From Viridibacillus sp050279675 (lineage in GTDB: Bacteria > Bacillota > Bacilli > Bacillales_A > Planococcaceae): 7,276 nt of DNA. The notes under the pieces are model-generated. The model searched no databases. It worked only from the letters and a program-made list of their open reading frames with translations, and was not told the origin of the DNA. Below, piece after piece: positions 1-6,601 of this stretch (its first letter is position 1; every line of letters starts with the position of its first letter). The stretch covers positions 1-7,276 of the forward strand of contig NZ_JBNNUK010000040.1 in NCBI RefSeq assembly GCF_050279675.1, in the 5' to 3' direction. Made by a program: the position numbers and the translations under genes.

Positions 1-333
1 TGCAAAACACATAAGATTGAATTTGAAAAAACTAAAAAGAAAAATTATTTTTATAAAATAATAATCGAAAATCAAAAGCAATTTAGCATTATGTTTCCAT
101 ATGTATATGGTAATGGAAGTATGAATAATTTGGCTTTATGGTCGTTAAAAAGGGACGTTTTTAGTTTTGGGAAAGGGGAAGTTAAAACCCTTTTTGGTAT
201 TAAAAAAAATCACACCACAATAGTTACTCTACTTGAAAGTGATTGTGTATTTTGGGTTGTTTTTGATGGGGATAGTGTTGTTGCAATAACAAATGATAGG
301 CAATTTTCAACAATTGAAAATATCTCATACTAA
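1..333 (+). CDS. 3' end of an unrecognised gene
   Basis: The frame is open from the first base of the window to the TAA at 331-333, giving 110 residues. The ATG at 91 has no ribosome binding site before it, and the frame runs on upstream through a lysine-rich stretch, so I read this as the C-terminal part of a gene that starts outside the window, not as an 80-residue gene. The visible part mixes aromatic and beta-prone segments (VFWVVFDGDSVVAITNDR near the end) with no membrane span and no motif I recognise. No hairpin with a T run follows the stop. The function is unknown. The open reading frame is clear, but whether it is a whole or decayed gene cannot be seen from here. Confidence 0.55.
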   Translation, partial: CKTHKIEFEKTKKKNYFYKIIIENQKQFSIMFPYVYGNGSMNNLALWSLKRDVFSFGKGEVKTLFGIKKNHTTIVTLLESDCVFWVVFDGDSVVAITNDRQFSTIENISY

Positions 334-724
334 AACCGATTTTATTATCACTGAATATGCAGGTTAGAAATCTCTTATTAAGCTAGCGGGATACTTTCTG
401 AAATAAGTAGGGACGCTTTTTTACTAAAGGGGAGTTTAGTCGAATAAGGGTTGTAACATTCTTCCATATGATTCGTCTTAATGACTAGTAGGTAAGGCGT
501 GATGTTCTTTTTATTAAGTTATTGAACTAACGGCGTAGGTTTATGAAAGATAGCCACTTTAATTAATTTCATTAGAAACACCGTAATCTATATTGAAATG
601 AAAAGTTATTTACGACGTTTTCATGGTCTTCCGTTTGAATCCGAATTCTTTGTAACAGATACCAATGAGATTGAACTTTGGTTTGCACTACTTTTATTAG
701 TATGTTTTTGGTGATATATTTTGG
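334..724. other. Stretch with no supported gene
   Basis: These 391 bases hold no long frame on either strand. The only coding-like piece is a 38-codon frame at 598-714 (+), beginning MKSYLRRFHG and ending in a hydrophobic LLLLVCFW. Its frame is open from 547, but it has no ribosome binding site, so it may be a scrap of an old gene. I see no terminator hairpin, tRNA or repeat array. Confidence 0.5.
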
Positions 725-750
725 GCATCTGTCGACCATACATGCAATTT

Positions 751-1196
751 TTATTGTTTATATAGATTAAATAATTCGGTTTTCCCATCCCATTTTACCG
801 TCACTTTAACAACTTCGATTTTGGAATATATATTTATATTCCCACCAAGTCCTTTGGTAGAAAGAGTACCTTTTTCTCCAACGGGGGAACCGTTTGAAGA
901 AGTACCTGCTAATAGACTAAACATTGCAAGTCCACCTGCACTTGTTTCATATGTGCATGAAACTTGTCCTACAGAATCAACATCTTTCCCTTTATATTTT
1001 AAATTTCCTTCAGTGGTTATTCCTCCCTCTAACAAATCAGTTGAAAAAGAAGCCACCCAATTTTCACTTTCACCATTGAAACTTTCACCATTGAAACTAA
1101 CAACTTTGGTAGGCTTTAATTCTTGAGCAGAAACGGGTAAGCCCATAATGAATATAGAACATAAAAGTAAAAAAATGGTGCATTAAATTTTTTCAC
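751..1196 (-). CDS. Small secreted protein, frameshifted in its signal peptide (paralog 1)
   Basis: The start should be the GTG at 1196-1194, six bases after the site AAGGAGGG. From it the frame reads a signal-peptide start (MKKFNAPFF) but stops after 26 codons. The remaining protein lies in another frame, readable from an ATG at 1146 that has no ribosome binding site. One more T in the seven-T tract (plus-strand A run 1169-1175) would join the two and give a normal export signal, MKKFNAPFFLLLCSIF followed by IMGLPVSA and then QE. The mature part has the motifs GESENW, LKYKGKDVDSVGQ, SCTY and a C-terminal VKVTVKWDGKTE, all shared with the gene at 3240. I know no function for this family; the small all-beta look and export signal suggest a secreted or wall-associated protein. 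It is either a pseudogene, a slippage-switched gene in its off state, or a sequence error. No terminator hairpin follows it. Confidence 0.7.
1068..1097 (-). repeat. 15-bp tandem duplication inside paralog 1
   Basis: The plus-strand unit TTTCACCATTGAAAC occurs twice in a row, at 1068-1082 and 1083-1097. It adds five residues in frame, giving SFNGESFNGESENW where the other paralog has a single YHGESENW. It is a recent-looking slippage event near the start of the mature protein. Confidence 0.85.
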
Positions 1197-1202
1197 ATTT
1201 TT

Positions 1203-1210
1203 CCCTCCTT
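1203..1210 (-). promoter_or_regulatory. Ribosome binding site deciding the GTG start of paralog 1
   Basis: On the minus strand the site reads AAGGAGGG, six bases before the GTG at 1196. The downstream ATG at 1146 has nothing comparable, so initiation is expected at 1196 and the frame break lies inside the translated region. Confidence 0.75.
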
Positions 1211-1393
1211 GTAATTATAAATTGATTCTTAATATAACCATAATCCCGATTTTATCTCAGAGATGAAGAAACCAACTTTCATTTCGCTATTTTACTTAAA
1301 ATGGTTTTATGTAAAAAGGTGGAGAATTATGTGTATCAGACCGTACTGTCGCTTTAAGAAATAGTTATTGGGGAACTTAGTATAAATCAGAAA

Positions 1394-1788
1394 CTATGAT
1401 AAAACATTCTTTTCGACATACCCATCGAGCAATAACGAAGCAAAGCATTGTGCAACTACGGCTTGTTTCCTTTCAAGTTCAAAAGGTACCGCTCCATAAC
1501 TATGTGCAGCTGCATTTCTAAGTTCAAATAGTTTATTGTATAAATCCATATATGTAGTTTCACCTTTTGTGAATTTATCATCTGGATTTATACTAATTTG
1601 GTTAAGCCATTTTTGTTTATGCTCAAATAGAAGGTTTCTATTTTCTCTTTTAGGCGGTTTTCCTATTAACGCTCTCTTTTTGATTTTTTAGCTTTTCTAT
1701 TCAGCCCTCCAATTAAATGTTTTGAAAGATTCAAAGCATGCTTTTCGTTGGCTTATCTAGAAGTTTCTTGAAATTTAATATTAACCAT
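1394..1788 (-). pseudogene. HEPN-like protein remnant
   Basis: Read from ATG 1788 to TAG 1396-1394, the frame is broken twice. There is a TAA at codon 12 (1755-1753), and a one-base loss near codons 35-40, best placed in the six-A run (plus-strand T 1684-1689), where a seventh A restores NRKAKKIKKRALIGKPPK. The repaired protein is 131 residues, with a lysine/arginine-rich middle (about 30-60) and a helical C-terminal half. That half carries LFELRNAAAHSYGAVPFE, with R91-N-A-A-A-H96. R-N-x3-H is the classic R-x4-H signature of HEPN domains, which are often RNases in toxin, abortive-infection and CRISPR-linked proteins. The family assignment rests on this motif and its helical setting only. No antitoxin partner is visible, and no ribosome binding site precedes the ATG, so the original gene may have been longer. 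Confidence 0.55.
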
Positions 1789-1840
1789 AGATATGAAAAA
1801 GTTTAACAGTGCTTATTCAACTAATGGGGGCTTTAGTGAA

Positions 1841-1850
1841 AAAAGGAGGA
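1841..1850 (+). promoter_or_regulatory. Orphan Shine-Dalgarno-like sequence
   Basis: AAAAGGAGGA is a strong ribosome binding site, but no ATG, GTG or TTG follows at a usable distance. It lies just upstream of the truncated ligD and may be what is left of a gene start. It could equally be chance in A-rich DNA. Confidence 0.25.
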
Positions 1851-1916
1851 TAAAAATAATCAATTCTTAATCATAAAATAAATATATGAATTTGCCACTT
1901 TTGTTGAAGATTTGTA

Positions 1917-2861
1917 ATGGTTGATTTTTATGATGGCAGTATACTATATGATTTTAAAAATGGTGAATTCTACAAGAGGGAGTTAAGTCAGTGGAAGAGT
2001 GATACACGATCACCCAATTGGGTCAAAATTAAAAATTGGAGATACGTAAGTGTCATACTTACAAAATATAATAAGGAAAATGTTTTTTTCATGGAGCAGT
2101 CTATAAAAACAATGTCCTTATAGAAATTGTATCTTTCCGTCACGGGCTCAGTGAAGAAGAGTTTAATACTCTAGTAACGTTCTTTATTAAGAATGGAAAG
2201 AAAATAACTGAAGATATTTTAAGCATTGATGCAAGTATTTGTGTAGAGGTGGCTTGTATTGATTTTGCCTTTGGAAAATTGAGAGAACCTCGATTCCATA
2301 AGTTCAACTTTGATAAACAACCGGAGGATTGCACCTGGCAGAACATGCAACGACAATTAAAGCCGCTTCCTCACACATTAGAGGTGACACATCCAGATAA
2401 TCCAATTTGGCCAGCAAGTAACATACAGAAGGATGATTACTTATTATATCTACAACATGTAGCGCCATATATGCTGCCATTTCTAAGAGATCGTTTACTT
2501 ACAGTTATCCGTGACGCATTTTTTCCGAGTTTGTATGTAAGTTTTTATGTGAGCAAGAGCCCCGATGGTTTACCACTGAACGATTAAAGAAGAATCGGAA
2601 TAACAGATTATATCTCGACTATGTTCAGCATAAAGCGGGTAATACGTTAGCCGCTCCTTACTCTCCTAGAGGGAATGAAAAGGATTAATCTCAACACCGC
2701 TAAATTGGGAAGAAGTCAACGATTCGTTAACACCAACAACATTTACAATTCCGGCTGTTATAGACCGTATTCAGAAGCAGGGTAATCCATTTCATAGCTT
2801 CATTCGGACAGAGAATTCGCAACAATTTGCAAATGTCCTAAGTCAATTAAAGAATGAGTAA
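1917..2861 (+). pseudogene. ligD: Truncated, frameshifted DNA ligase D (NHEJ ligase-polymerase)
   Basis: LigD joins double-strand breaks together with Ku in non-homologous end joining. The pieces run in the order of a Bacillus LigD, in which the ligase precedes the polymerase. First comes the end of the ligase domain: SPNWVKIKNWRYVS (ligase motif V region), SFRHGLSEEEF and KLREPRFHKF. Then comes the start of the polymerase domain: CTWQNMQRQLKPLP, EVTHPDNPIWPA and YLLYLQHVAPYMLPFLRDRLLTV. After a large in-gene deletion near 2510-2530, the C-terminal end follows: FLCEQEPRWFTTERLKKN, RLYLDYVQH, then WEEVNDSLTP and FTIPAVIDRI, ending at TAA 2859-2861. Missing are the N-terminal ligase part with the adenylated lysine and the polymerase segment expected to hold the catalytic aspartates. 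Frame breaks lie at the seven-T run 2083-2089 (eight T would restore NVFFHGAVYKNN) and at the A run 2678-2681 (one more A restores GNEKGLIS). No ku gene is visible nearby. It cannot make a working enzyme. Confidence 0.85.
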
Positions 2862-3195
2862 GTTCGTAGCAATTAAAATAGGGGAGTGGATCGTTAATGT
2901 GTGTAAGCAGAATTATTCTGCAATACATGAAAAGCTACTAAACAATTGATATATCGTCTTTAGCGTTATAAAGGTCTTACTGTTAGTTTCTTTAACGTTT
3001 ATTTAGGTACATTTACTGCAGAACCAAATAGAAATACCCCAACTATCTAACTGCCATAATCCCGCTTCGCGTCTATAAAACTCCTCTCCCCTGATTATGT
3101 ATGCATAAGATTCGTTTATATTCGTTTCATAGGTGTTCAATGAAATAATTGAATAATGTTTCATTACAAATAAAGTTTAAATAAAATAGAGATTT
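2862..3195. other. Intergenic stretch without a supported gene
   Basis: There is no long frame on either strand. A 14-codon frame (2898-2942, +) begins MCVSRIILQY after a GGGGAG, too far away to convince. On the minus strand, short pieces such as VGVFLFGSAVNVPK look like a scrap of a membrane protein but are interrupted at once. The stretch contains a palindrome at 2907-2921. Confidence 0.45.
2907..2921. repeat. Perfect 15-bp palindrome
   Basis: GCAGAAT and ATTCTGC are perfect reverse complements around a single central T. The size and symmetry would suit a dimeric repressor site, but there is no intact gene right next to it and no T run for a terminator. Its role is unknown. Confidence 0.4.
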
Positions 3196-3224
3196 TGGTT
3201 ATATTAATAACCAATTAATAATTA

Positions 3225-3232
3225 AGAGGAGG
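3225..3232 (+). promoter_or_regulatory. Ribosome binding site deciding the GTG start of paralog 2
   Basis: AGAGGAGG lies seven bases before the GTG at 3240. The TTG at 3259, which opens the frame of the mature protein directly, has only T-rich sequence before it. The GTG is therefore the expected start even though its frame is not that of the mature protein. Confidence 0.8.
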
Positions 3233-3239
3233 AAGCTTT

Positions 3240-3660
3240 GTGAAAAAATATAAAACGTTTGTTTCATTTTTATGCTTTTTTTTCATTAATTTTGGGCTTA
3301 TCTGTTTCCGCCCAAGAAATAAATTCGTCCAAAGTTAGTTACCATGGTGAAAGTGAAAATTGGATGGGTGATTTTACAATTGATATTTCGAAGGAGGGAG
3401 TAACAAAAATAGGGAATATAAAGTATAAAGGGGAAGATGTTGATTCTGTAGGACAAGCTTCATGTACGTATGATACAATCTTTGGTGGACAATCAATTAA
3501 AAGTCAATTAGCAGGTATGGATTCACCTATAGAAGAAAGAGGTACTCTTTTAAGTAAAGCAGTTGTAGGGAATAATAATAATGTTTATTCCAAAGTGAAA
3601 TTTATTAAAGTGACAGTGAAATGGGATGGGAAAACCGAATCATTTAATTTGTACAAATAA
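3240..3660 (+). CDS. Small secreted protein, frameshifted in its signal peptide (paralog 2)
   Basis: From GTG 3240 the frame reads MKKYKTFVSFLCFFF and then runs into a TAG after 32 codons. The mature protein (from QEINSSKVSYHGESENW to the C-terminal FNLYK) lies one base ahead. Removing one T from the eight-T tract 3276-3283 gives a complete signal peptide, MKKYKTFVSFLCFFSLILGLSVSA followed by QE, and a protein of about 139 residues. Motifs shared with the paralog at 751 are GESENW, IKYKGEDVDSVGQ, SCTYDT and VKVTVKWDGKTE. The family is unrecognised; the single cysteine in SCTY is conserved in both copies. A TTG at 3259 could start an in-frame product with a hydrophobic but uncharged N-terminus, though it lacks a ribosome binding site. 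A strong terminator follows at 3702. It may be decayed, phase-variable or misread; the sequence alone cannot say which. Confidence 0.75.
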
Positions 3661-3701
3661 AAAATTGCATGTATTGTCGACAGATGCAAAAATTCACCAC
3701 C

Positions 3702-3746
3702 AAATAAGACCATTCTCTATTATTGGAGAAATGGTCTTATTTTTTT
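3702..3746 (+). terminator. Rho-independent terminator
   Basis: The arms AATAAGACCATTCTC and GAGAAATGGTCTTATT pair with one bulged A around a short AT loop and are followed by a T run (3740-3746). It ends the transcript of the secreted-protein gene at 3240 and insulates the gene at 3937. Confidence 0.9.
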
Positions 3747-3936
3747 AGAAAAAAGAATCAATTCGGTAAAAAATGATAATTAATTTCCAAAAAAAGAAGG
3801 ATCCCCTAATAAAAAACAAAAAACACATATATTTATTTATAATATTTTAAAAATTAAAAAAGATAAAGGAGAATATTAATTTATGGGGAATTAGTAGATT
3901 AACACTACAAATTAATTAAAGGGAGGGTGATTAATA
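3747..3936 (+). promoter_or_regulatory. AT-rich leader upstream of the propeller gene
   Basis: This spacer must carry the promoter of the gene at 3937, since a terminator precedes it. A TATAAT-like box lies at 3838-3843, but I see no good -35 partner, so the call is weak. A minimal frame, ATG GGG AAT TAG at 3883-3894, follows an AAAGGAG site (3865-3871) and could be a leader minigene or a chance match. The ribosome binding site for the main gene is GGGAGGG at 3921-3927. Confidence 0.35.
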
Positions 3937-5415
3937 TTGAATAACATCAAAAGAGTATTTTGGGTACTAGTTACCCTTTCAATAGTATTTAGCCTTTTTT
4001 ATGTAGAAAATAAAAATGAAAAAAAAGAATCCTCTGTTGTAGGTATTGAATTATCTCTTAAAGAAGCTATTAAACTTGGATTAGATAGAGCTAAAAAATG
4101 GAATGTAAATGCATATGTGGCTTTTATAACCAGCGTTGATGAAGATATGGGAGGAACAATGGGAGGAACAGGGAAACGATATAATTGGACTATGAGCTTT
4201 GAGGATTCAAGTACTGATCAACAATTAATTGTAATGATTTCAAAAGGAAAAATAATTGAATCTTATGAGGGGAGGGGACCTAGTTTTGGAGAGATAAAAT
4301 TAGATGATATTAAATTTGACAGTCCTGATTTATTGAAAATAGCAAAGGAAAAATATGATTTACAAAAAGGGAGGGATTGGGCTACAGGATACCATTTTAC
4401 AATAGATGGCGAAAAAGGGAAACCAACTGTATCCATTTTAGGAAATGATAGGGATAGTCTTTTTACACGAATAACTTTCGATGCTAAAAACGGTGAAATA
4501 GTGCGTGCTAGCCACAAAGTGCCCGTAGGAGGAGGTTTGATTAAAGCACGTTTGGGATCCGGCGAATCTGTGACATCAAAAAAAGGAATGGCTATTAAAG
4601 GGATATCGGCTAATTATAAACAAGTAGCTATTTGGGGTGATTTAAAGCCAAGGGTATTTAATTTTTCAGTACAACCTTTTTTGGGGTATAGCCAAAATGG
4701 AGGGGAAATTTGGAGAGACATAAATATGAATAAAGACATACTAAATGCATGGGTTAATTTAGATAATGAGTTATATGCTGCGACAGAATTAGGAATCTGG
4801 CGTATTGAGACCTCTGATAATAAAATGAATAGAATTTTAACAACAGAAAATAAGGTTGAGAAAATTAACTACTCAACAAATAATAATATTGTCATGTTAT
4901 CTAACAATTATATTTACAAAACAGTGGATAATGGTGAAAATTGGAATGCAATTATTCAACCCGGAACTGAGGAAATTATTTCATTGCAAATTACTGATGG
5001 GGGGACAGTAATTCTATTAACAAATAGTGGGGAAATTTTTCAGGGAAATGGTGATGAATGGATTAATTTTAAGTTGAGCCAAGGCATAAAAACACCATCA
5101 TATATGGAACTAATGGGAAATAATTTGTTCCTTCTTTCAGATTATACATTGTGGGTTCAGAATCTTAACGAAGGCGGATGGAATAAAGTACAAACAAAGT
5201 ATGAATTTAACACTTTAATTAAAAAGGGAAACAACTTATTTGGGATTTCTGAAGATGGAGTAGTTTATTTAATTAAACTAGGAGGTTATGCTAATGAGTG
5301 GAAAGTGGAAAGGTTGTTTGAAGTAAAAGAAGGAATTATAGCAGATTTAGAACTCACACAAGATGATCTATTTATAGCCACAATACCAGATTACCATTGG
5401 GAATCTATGAATTAA
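3937..5415 (+). CDS. Exported or membrane-anchored protein with PepSY-like and Asp-box propeller regions
   Basis: The gene encodes 492 residues from a TTG at 3937, ten bases after GGGAGGG. One hydrophobic segment (about 7-22, FWVLVTLSIVFSLFYV) with lysine and arginine before it suggests a signal anchor or uncleaved signal, placing the rest outside the cell. Residues about 38-195 begin with a helix (LSLKEAIKLGLDRAKKW) and end in ITFDAKNGEIVRASHK, the look of a PepSY-type domain. Residues about 220-485 carry degenerate Asp-box repeats: YSQNGGEIW (251-259), KTVDNGENW (328-336), NGDEW (371-375) and GGW (413-415). Between them are blades such as ELYAATELGIWRI, as in BNR/sortilin-like beta-propellers, which bind ligands or proteins. 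No catalytic site is evident and the enzyme or partner is unknown. The frame is intact across an eight-A run at 4019-4026. It lies 80 bases upstream of the 3D-like gene with no terminator hairpin between them, so co-transcription is plausible. Confidence 0.8.
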   Translation: MNNIKRVFWVLVTLSIVFSLFYVENKNEKKESSVVGIELSLKEAIKLGLDRAKKWNVNAYVAFITSVDEDMGGTMGGTGKRYNWTMSFEDSSTDQQLIVMISKGKIIESYEGRGPSFGEIKLDDIKFDSPDLLKIAKEKYDLQKGRDWATGYHFTIDGEKGKPTVSILGNDRDSLFTRITFDAKNGEIVRASHKVPVGGGLIKARLGSGESVTSKKGMAIKGISANYKQVAIWGDLKPRVFNFSVQPFLGYSQNGGEIWRDINMNKDILNAWVNLDNELYAATELGIWRIETSDNKMNRILTTENKVEKINYSTNNNIVMLSNNYIYKTVDNGENWNAIIQPGTEEIISLQITDGGTVILLTNSGEIFQGNGDEWINFKLSQGIKTPSYMELMGNNLFLLSDYTLWVQNLNEGGWNKVQTKYEFNTLIKKGNNLFGISEDGVVYLIKLGGYANEWKVERLFEVKEGIIADLELTQDDLFIATIPDYHWESMN

Positions 5416-5495
5416 ATATGAATTGTTTTTTAATTTAATGTTAAGAAATAATAAAACGTTCTACAAAAAAATTGAAATAATTGGAGGAATTGAAT

Positions 5496-6026
5496 GTGAA
5501 AAAGAAAATGGGCATATTTCTTATTGTAAGTTTAGTATTTTGTTTCGCACCACTATTTGCATTTGCGGCAGATGTTAATACTACTACAGATATTGACGCT
5601 ACTATTGAACCATTCACAGCTAGTTATTTTGAAATGGCTGATCAAAATGTAACTGGTTATACAGCGAGTAAATATAAGGCTGATGGATCACTTAGATATA
5701 CGGCTAATAATGTACTTCCAGGGCCAGGTATCGTAGCAATGAAGAAAAAAACAATAGATAGTGAAGTCCCATATGGATCGATAGTTAAAGCACCCAAATA
5801 TATAACAAATTATGATGGTTCTAGTCTTGACTCTTATTTTGTTCAAGATACAGGGGTTGGATCTGGTGTAACAGATTTTGCTATAGATATTTGGTGGGGT
5901 TTTTGCCGTACAACTGCTTACAATAATTCCGAAACGAGATTAGGTTGTTCTAGTAACGATGCTTCATATCAAAGTGCACTCGCATGGGGTGCACCAAAAA
6001 TGAAACTTGGATTTTATATTAAATAA
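5496..6026 (+). CDS. Exported 3D-domain-like protein
   Basis: The start is the GTG at 5496, seven bases after GGAGG (5484-5488); the in-frame TTG at 5481 lies upstream of that site and would overlap it. The protein has 176 residues with a clear signal peptide (KKKMGIFLIVSLVFCFAPLFAFA, cleavage near 24-25). The mature part matches the layout of 3D (three-aspartate, double-psi beta-barrel) domains: VTGYTAS, GPGIVAMKKKTIDSEVPYGSIVKA (78-99), FVQDTGVGSG (115-124), DFAIDIWWG (127-135) and the closing ALAWGAPKMKLGFYIK. This fold occurs in cell-wall-acting proteins of the MltA/RlpA/Rpf-related group. Aspartates D118 (DTG) and D131 are present, but the first aspartate, usual in AVDP, is replaced in VAMKKK, so lytic activity is uncertain. 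C137 and C151 could form a disulfide. A terminator follows at 6133. Confidence 0.75.
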   Translation: MKKKMGIFLIVSLVFCFAPLFAFAADVNTTTDIDATIEPFTASYFEMADQNVTGYTASKYKADGSLRYTANNVLPGPGIVAMKKKTIDSEVPYGSIVKAPKYITNYDGSSLDSYFVQDTGVGSGVTDFAIDIWWGFCRTTAYNNSETRLGCSSNDASYQSALAWGAPKMKLGFYIK

Positions 6027-6132
6027 TTGGACGAAAGTATGATTCTACTACAGGAATTATACAATTCAGAATGATTTGATTGTTGCAGTGAAAATAATCA
6101 CTTCTTGAACTAACGTGGTATTTAGTTAAACA

Positions 6133-6158
6133 AGACCATCTTTCGATGGTCTATTTTT
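6133..6158 (+). terminator. Rho-independent terminator
   Basis: AGACCATC (6133-6140) and GATGGTCT (6145-6152) pair perfectly around a TTTC loop and are followed by ATTTTT. It lies about 110 bases after the 3D-like gene and ends its transcript. Confidence 0.88.
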
Positions 6159-6601
6159 ATGTCCAAAACATCTATTAGATATCCACATTCCATGTGGAGA
6201 AAACAATTCCGAAAAAACGGCAACCGTTAATCGTTAGAGCAAGAGGGAAGTACTATCATATTAAATAACGGAAAAAGAACTGAAAGATAAGATACTCACT
6301 AATTTTACTTGAAAAATGATTTTTCTGCTAAAAAGACAGGTTTTGTCATGAAGTTCTTGTCCATATACAATTAAGTTGTATATGGACAAGGGTGTGCAAT
6401 TAAGGTCTAAGTTCAAAATATTTCATTGTTCACAAAATACCAATTTAACGAATAATGGAATAAGTGTAAATAAAAAAGAAAGACAAATTTACATACTTCG
6501 ATTTAATCTAACCTCGTCATTAGGAATCTTATACACTCCAATATTCATGTTAGAATAGTAAAATCAGGTAAATAAATTTACTTTATAGGAGTTGAGTGGT
6601 T
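6159..6601. other. Intergenic stretch with palindromes, no convincing gene
   Basis: No frame here has both a ribosome binding site and a plausible protein. A 60-codon frame from a TTG at 6376 starts inside the inverted repeat and has no ribosome binding site. Small symmetric elements are TCCACAT/ATGTGGA (6182-6198) and TGTAAAT/ATTTACA (6465-6471 and 6487-6493). The latter lie upstream of the repeat gene and could be an operator. Its promoter must lie in the last part of this stretch, but I cannot place it firmly. Confidence 0.4.
6356..6390. repeat. Perfect 15-bp inverted repeat
   Basis: CTTGTCCATATACAA and TTGTATATGGACAAG are exact reverse complements separated by TTAAG. As RNA it would form a strong hairpin, but no T run follows on either side, so it is not a typical terminator. 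It could be a binding site, a transposon scar or a small structured element. Its origin is unknown. Confidence 0.7.

Larger units (their letters stand above)
725..1240 (-). repeat. Left arm of a diverged inverted duplication
   Basis: Read on the minus strand, this segment matches 3196-3687 on the plus strand from upstream of the gene to beyond its stop. Shared landmarks in order are TGGTTATATTAA upstream, a GTG start after an AGGAGG-type site, the whole coding region, and a 3' tail containing AAAATTGCATGTAT and GTCGACAGATGC. Because the similarity includes non-coding flanks, it is a duplication of a DNA segment and not only of a protein family. The arms have diverged with many substitutions and indels, but identical blocks of about 20 bp remain near the 3' end of the genes. 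Confidence 0.8.
3196..3687 (+). repeat. Right arm of the diverged inverted duplication
   Basis: This is the partner of 725-1240 in the opposite orientation. The match begins at TGGTTATATTAA upstream of the ribosome binding site and ends at GTCGACAGATGC after the stop codon. In this arm the tail also forms a short hairpin, TTGCAT against ATGCAA. The segment between the arms (1241-3195) carries only pseudogenes. Confidence 0.8.

Noticed and set aside
821..1126. 101-codon open frame on the + strand
   Set aside because: It lies antisense to the conserved secreted-protein gene, has no ribosome binding site and is rich in proline and serine, as expected from an antisense shadow.
1263..1364. 33-codon basic open frame beginning MKKPTFISLF
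   Set aside because: No ribosome binding site precedes it, and short lysine/arginine-rich frames are common in such DNA; it is no more than a possible gene scrap.
2140..2346. 68-codon open frame on the - strand
   Set aside because: It is antisense to the ligD remnant, whose plus-strand frame shows clear family motifs.
3668..3688. Hairpin TTGCAT/ATGCAA after the secreted-protein gene as a terminator
   Set aside because: The stem is only six pairs with a long loop and no T run; the strong terminator lies just downstream at 3702-3746.
4263..4517. 84-codon open frame on the - strand
   Set aside because: It is antisense to the intact propeller gene and has no start signals of its own.
522..6115. 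Shared 11-mer TTGAACTAACG at 522-532 and 6105-6115
   Set aside because: The match does not extend into the flanks, so there is not enough to call a repeat element.
6376..6558. 60-codon open frame from a TTG
   Set aside because: It begins inside the perfect inverted repeat, has no ribosome binding site, and the protein has no recognisable pattern.
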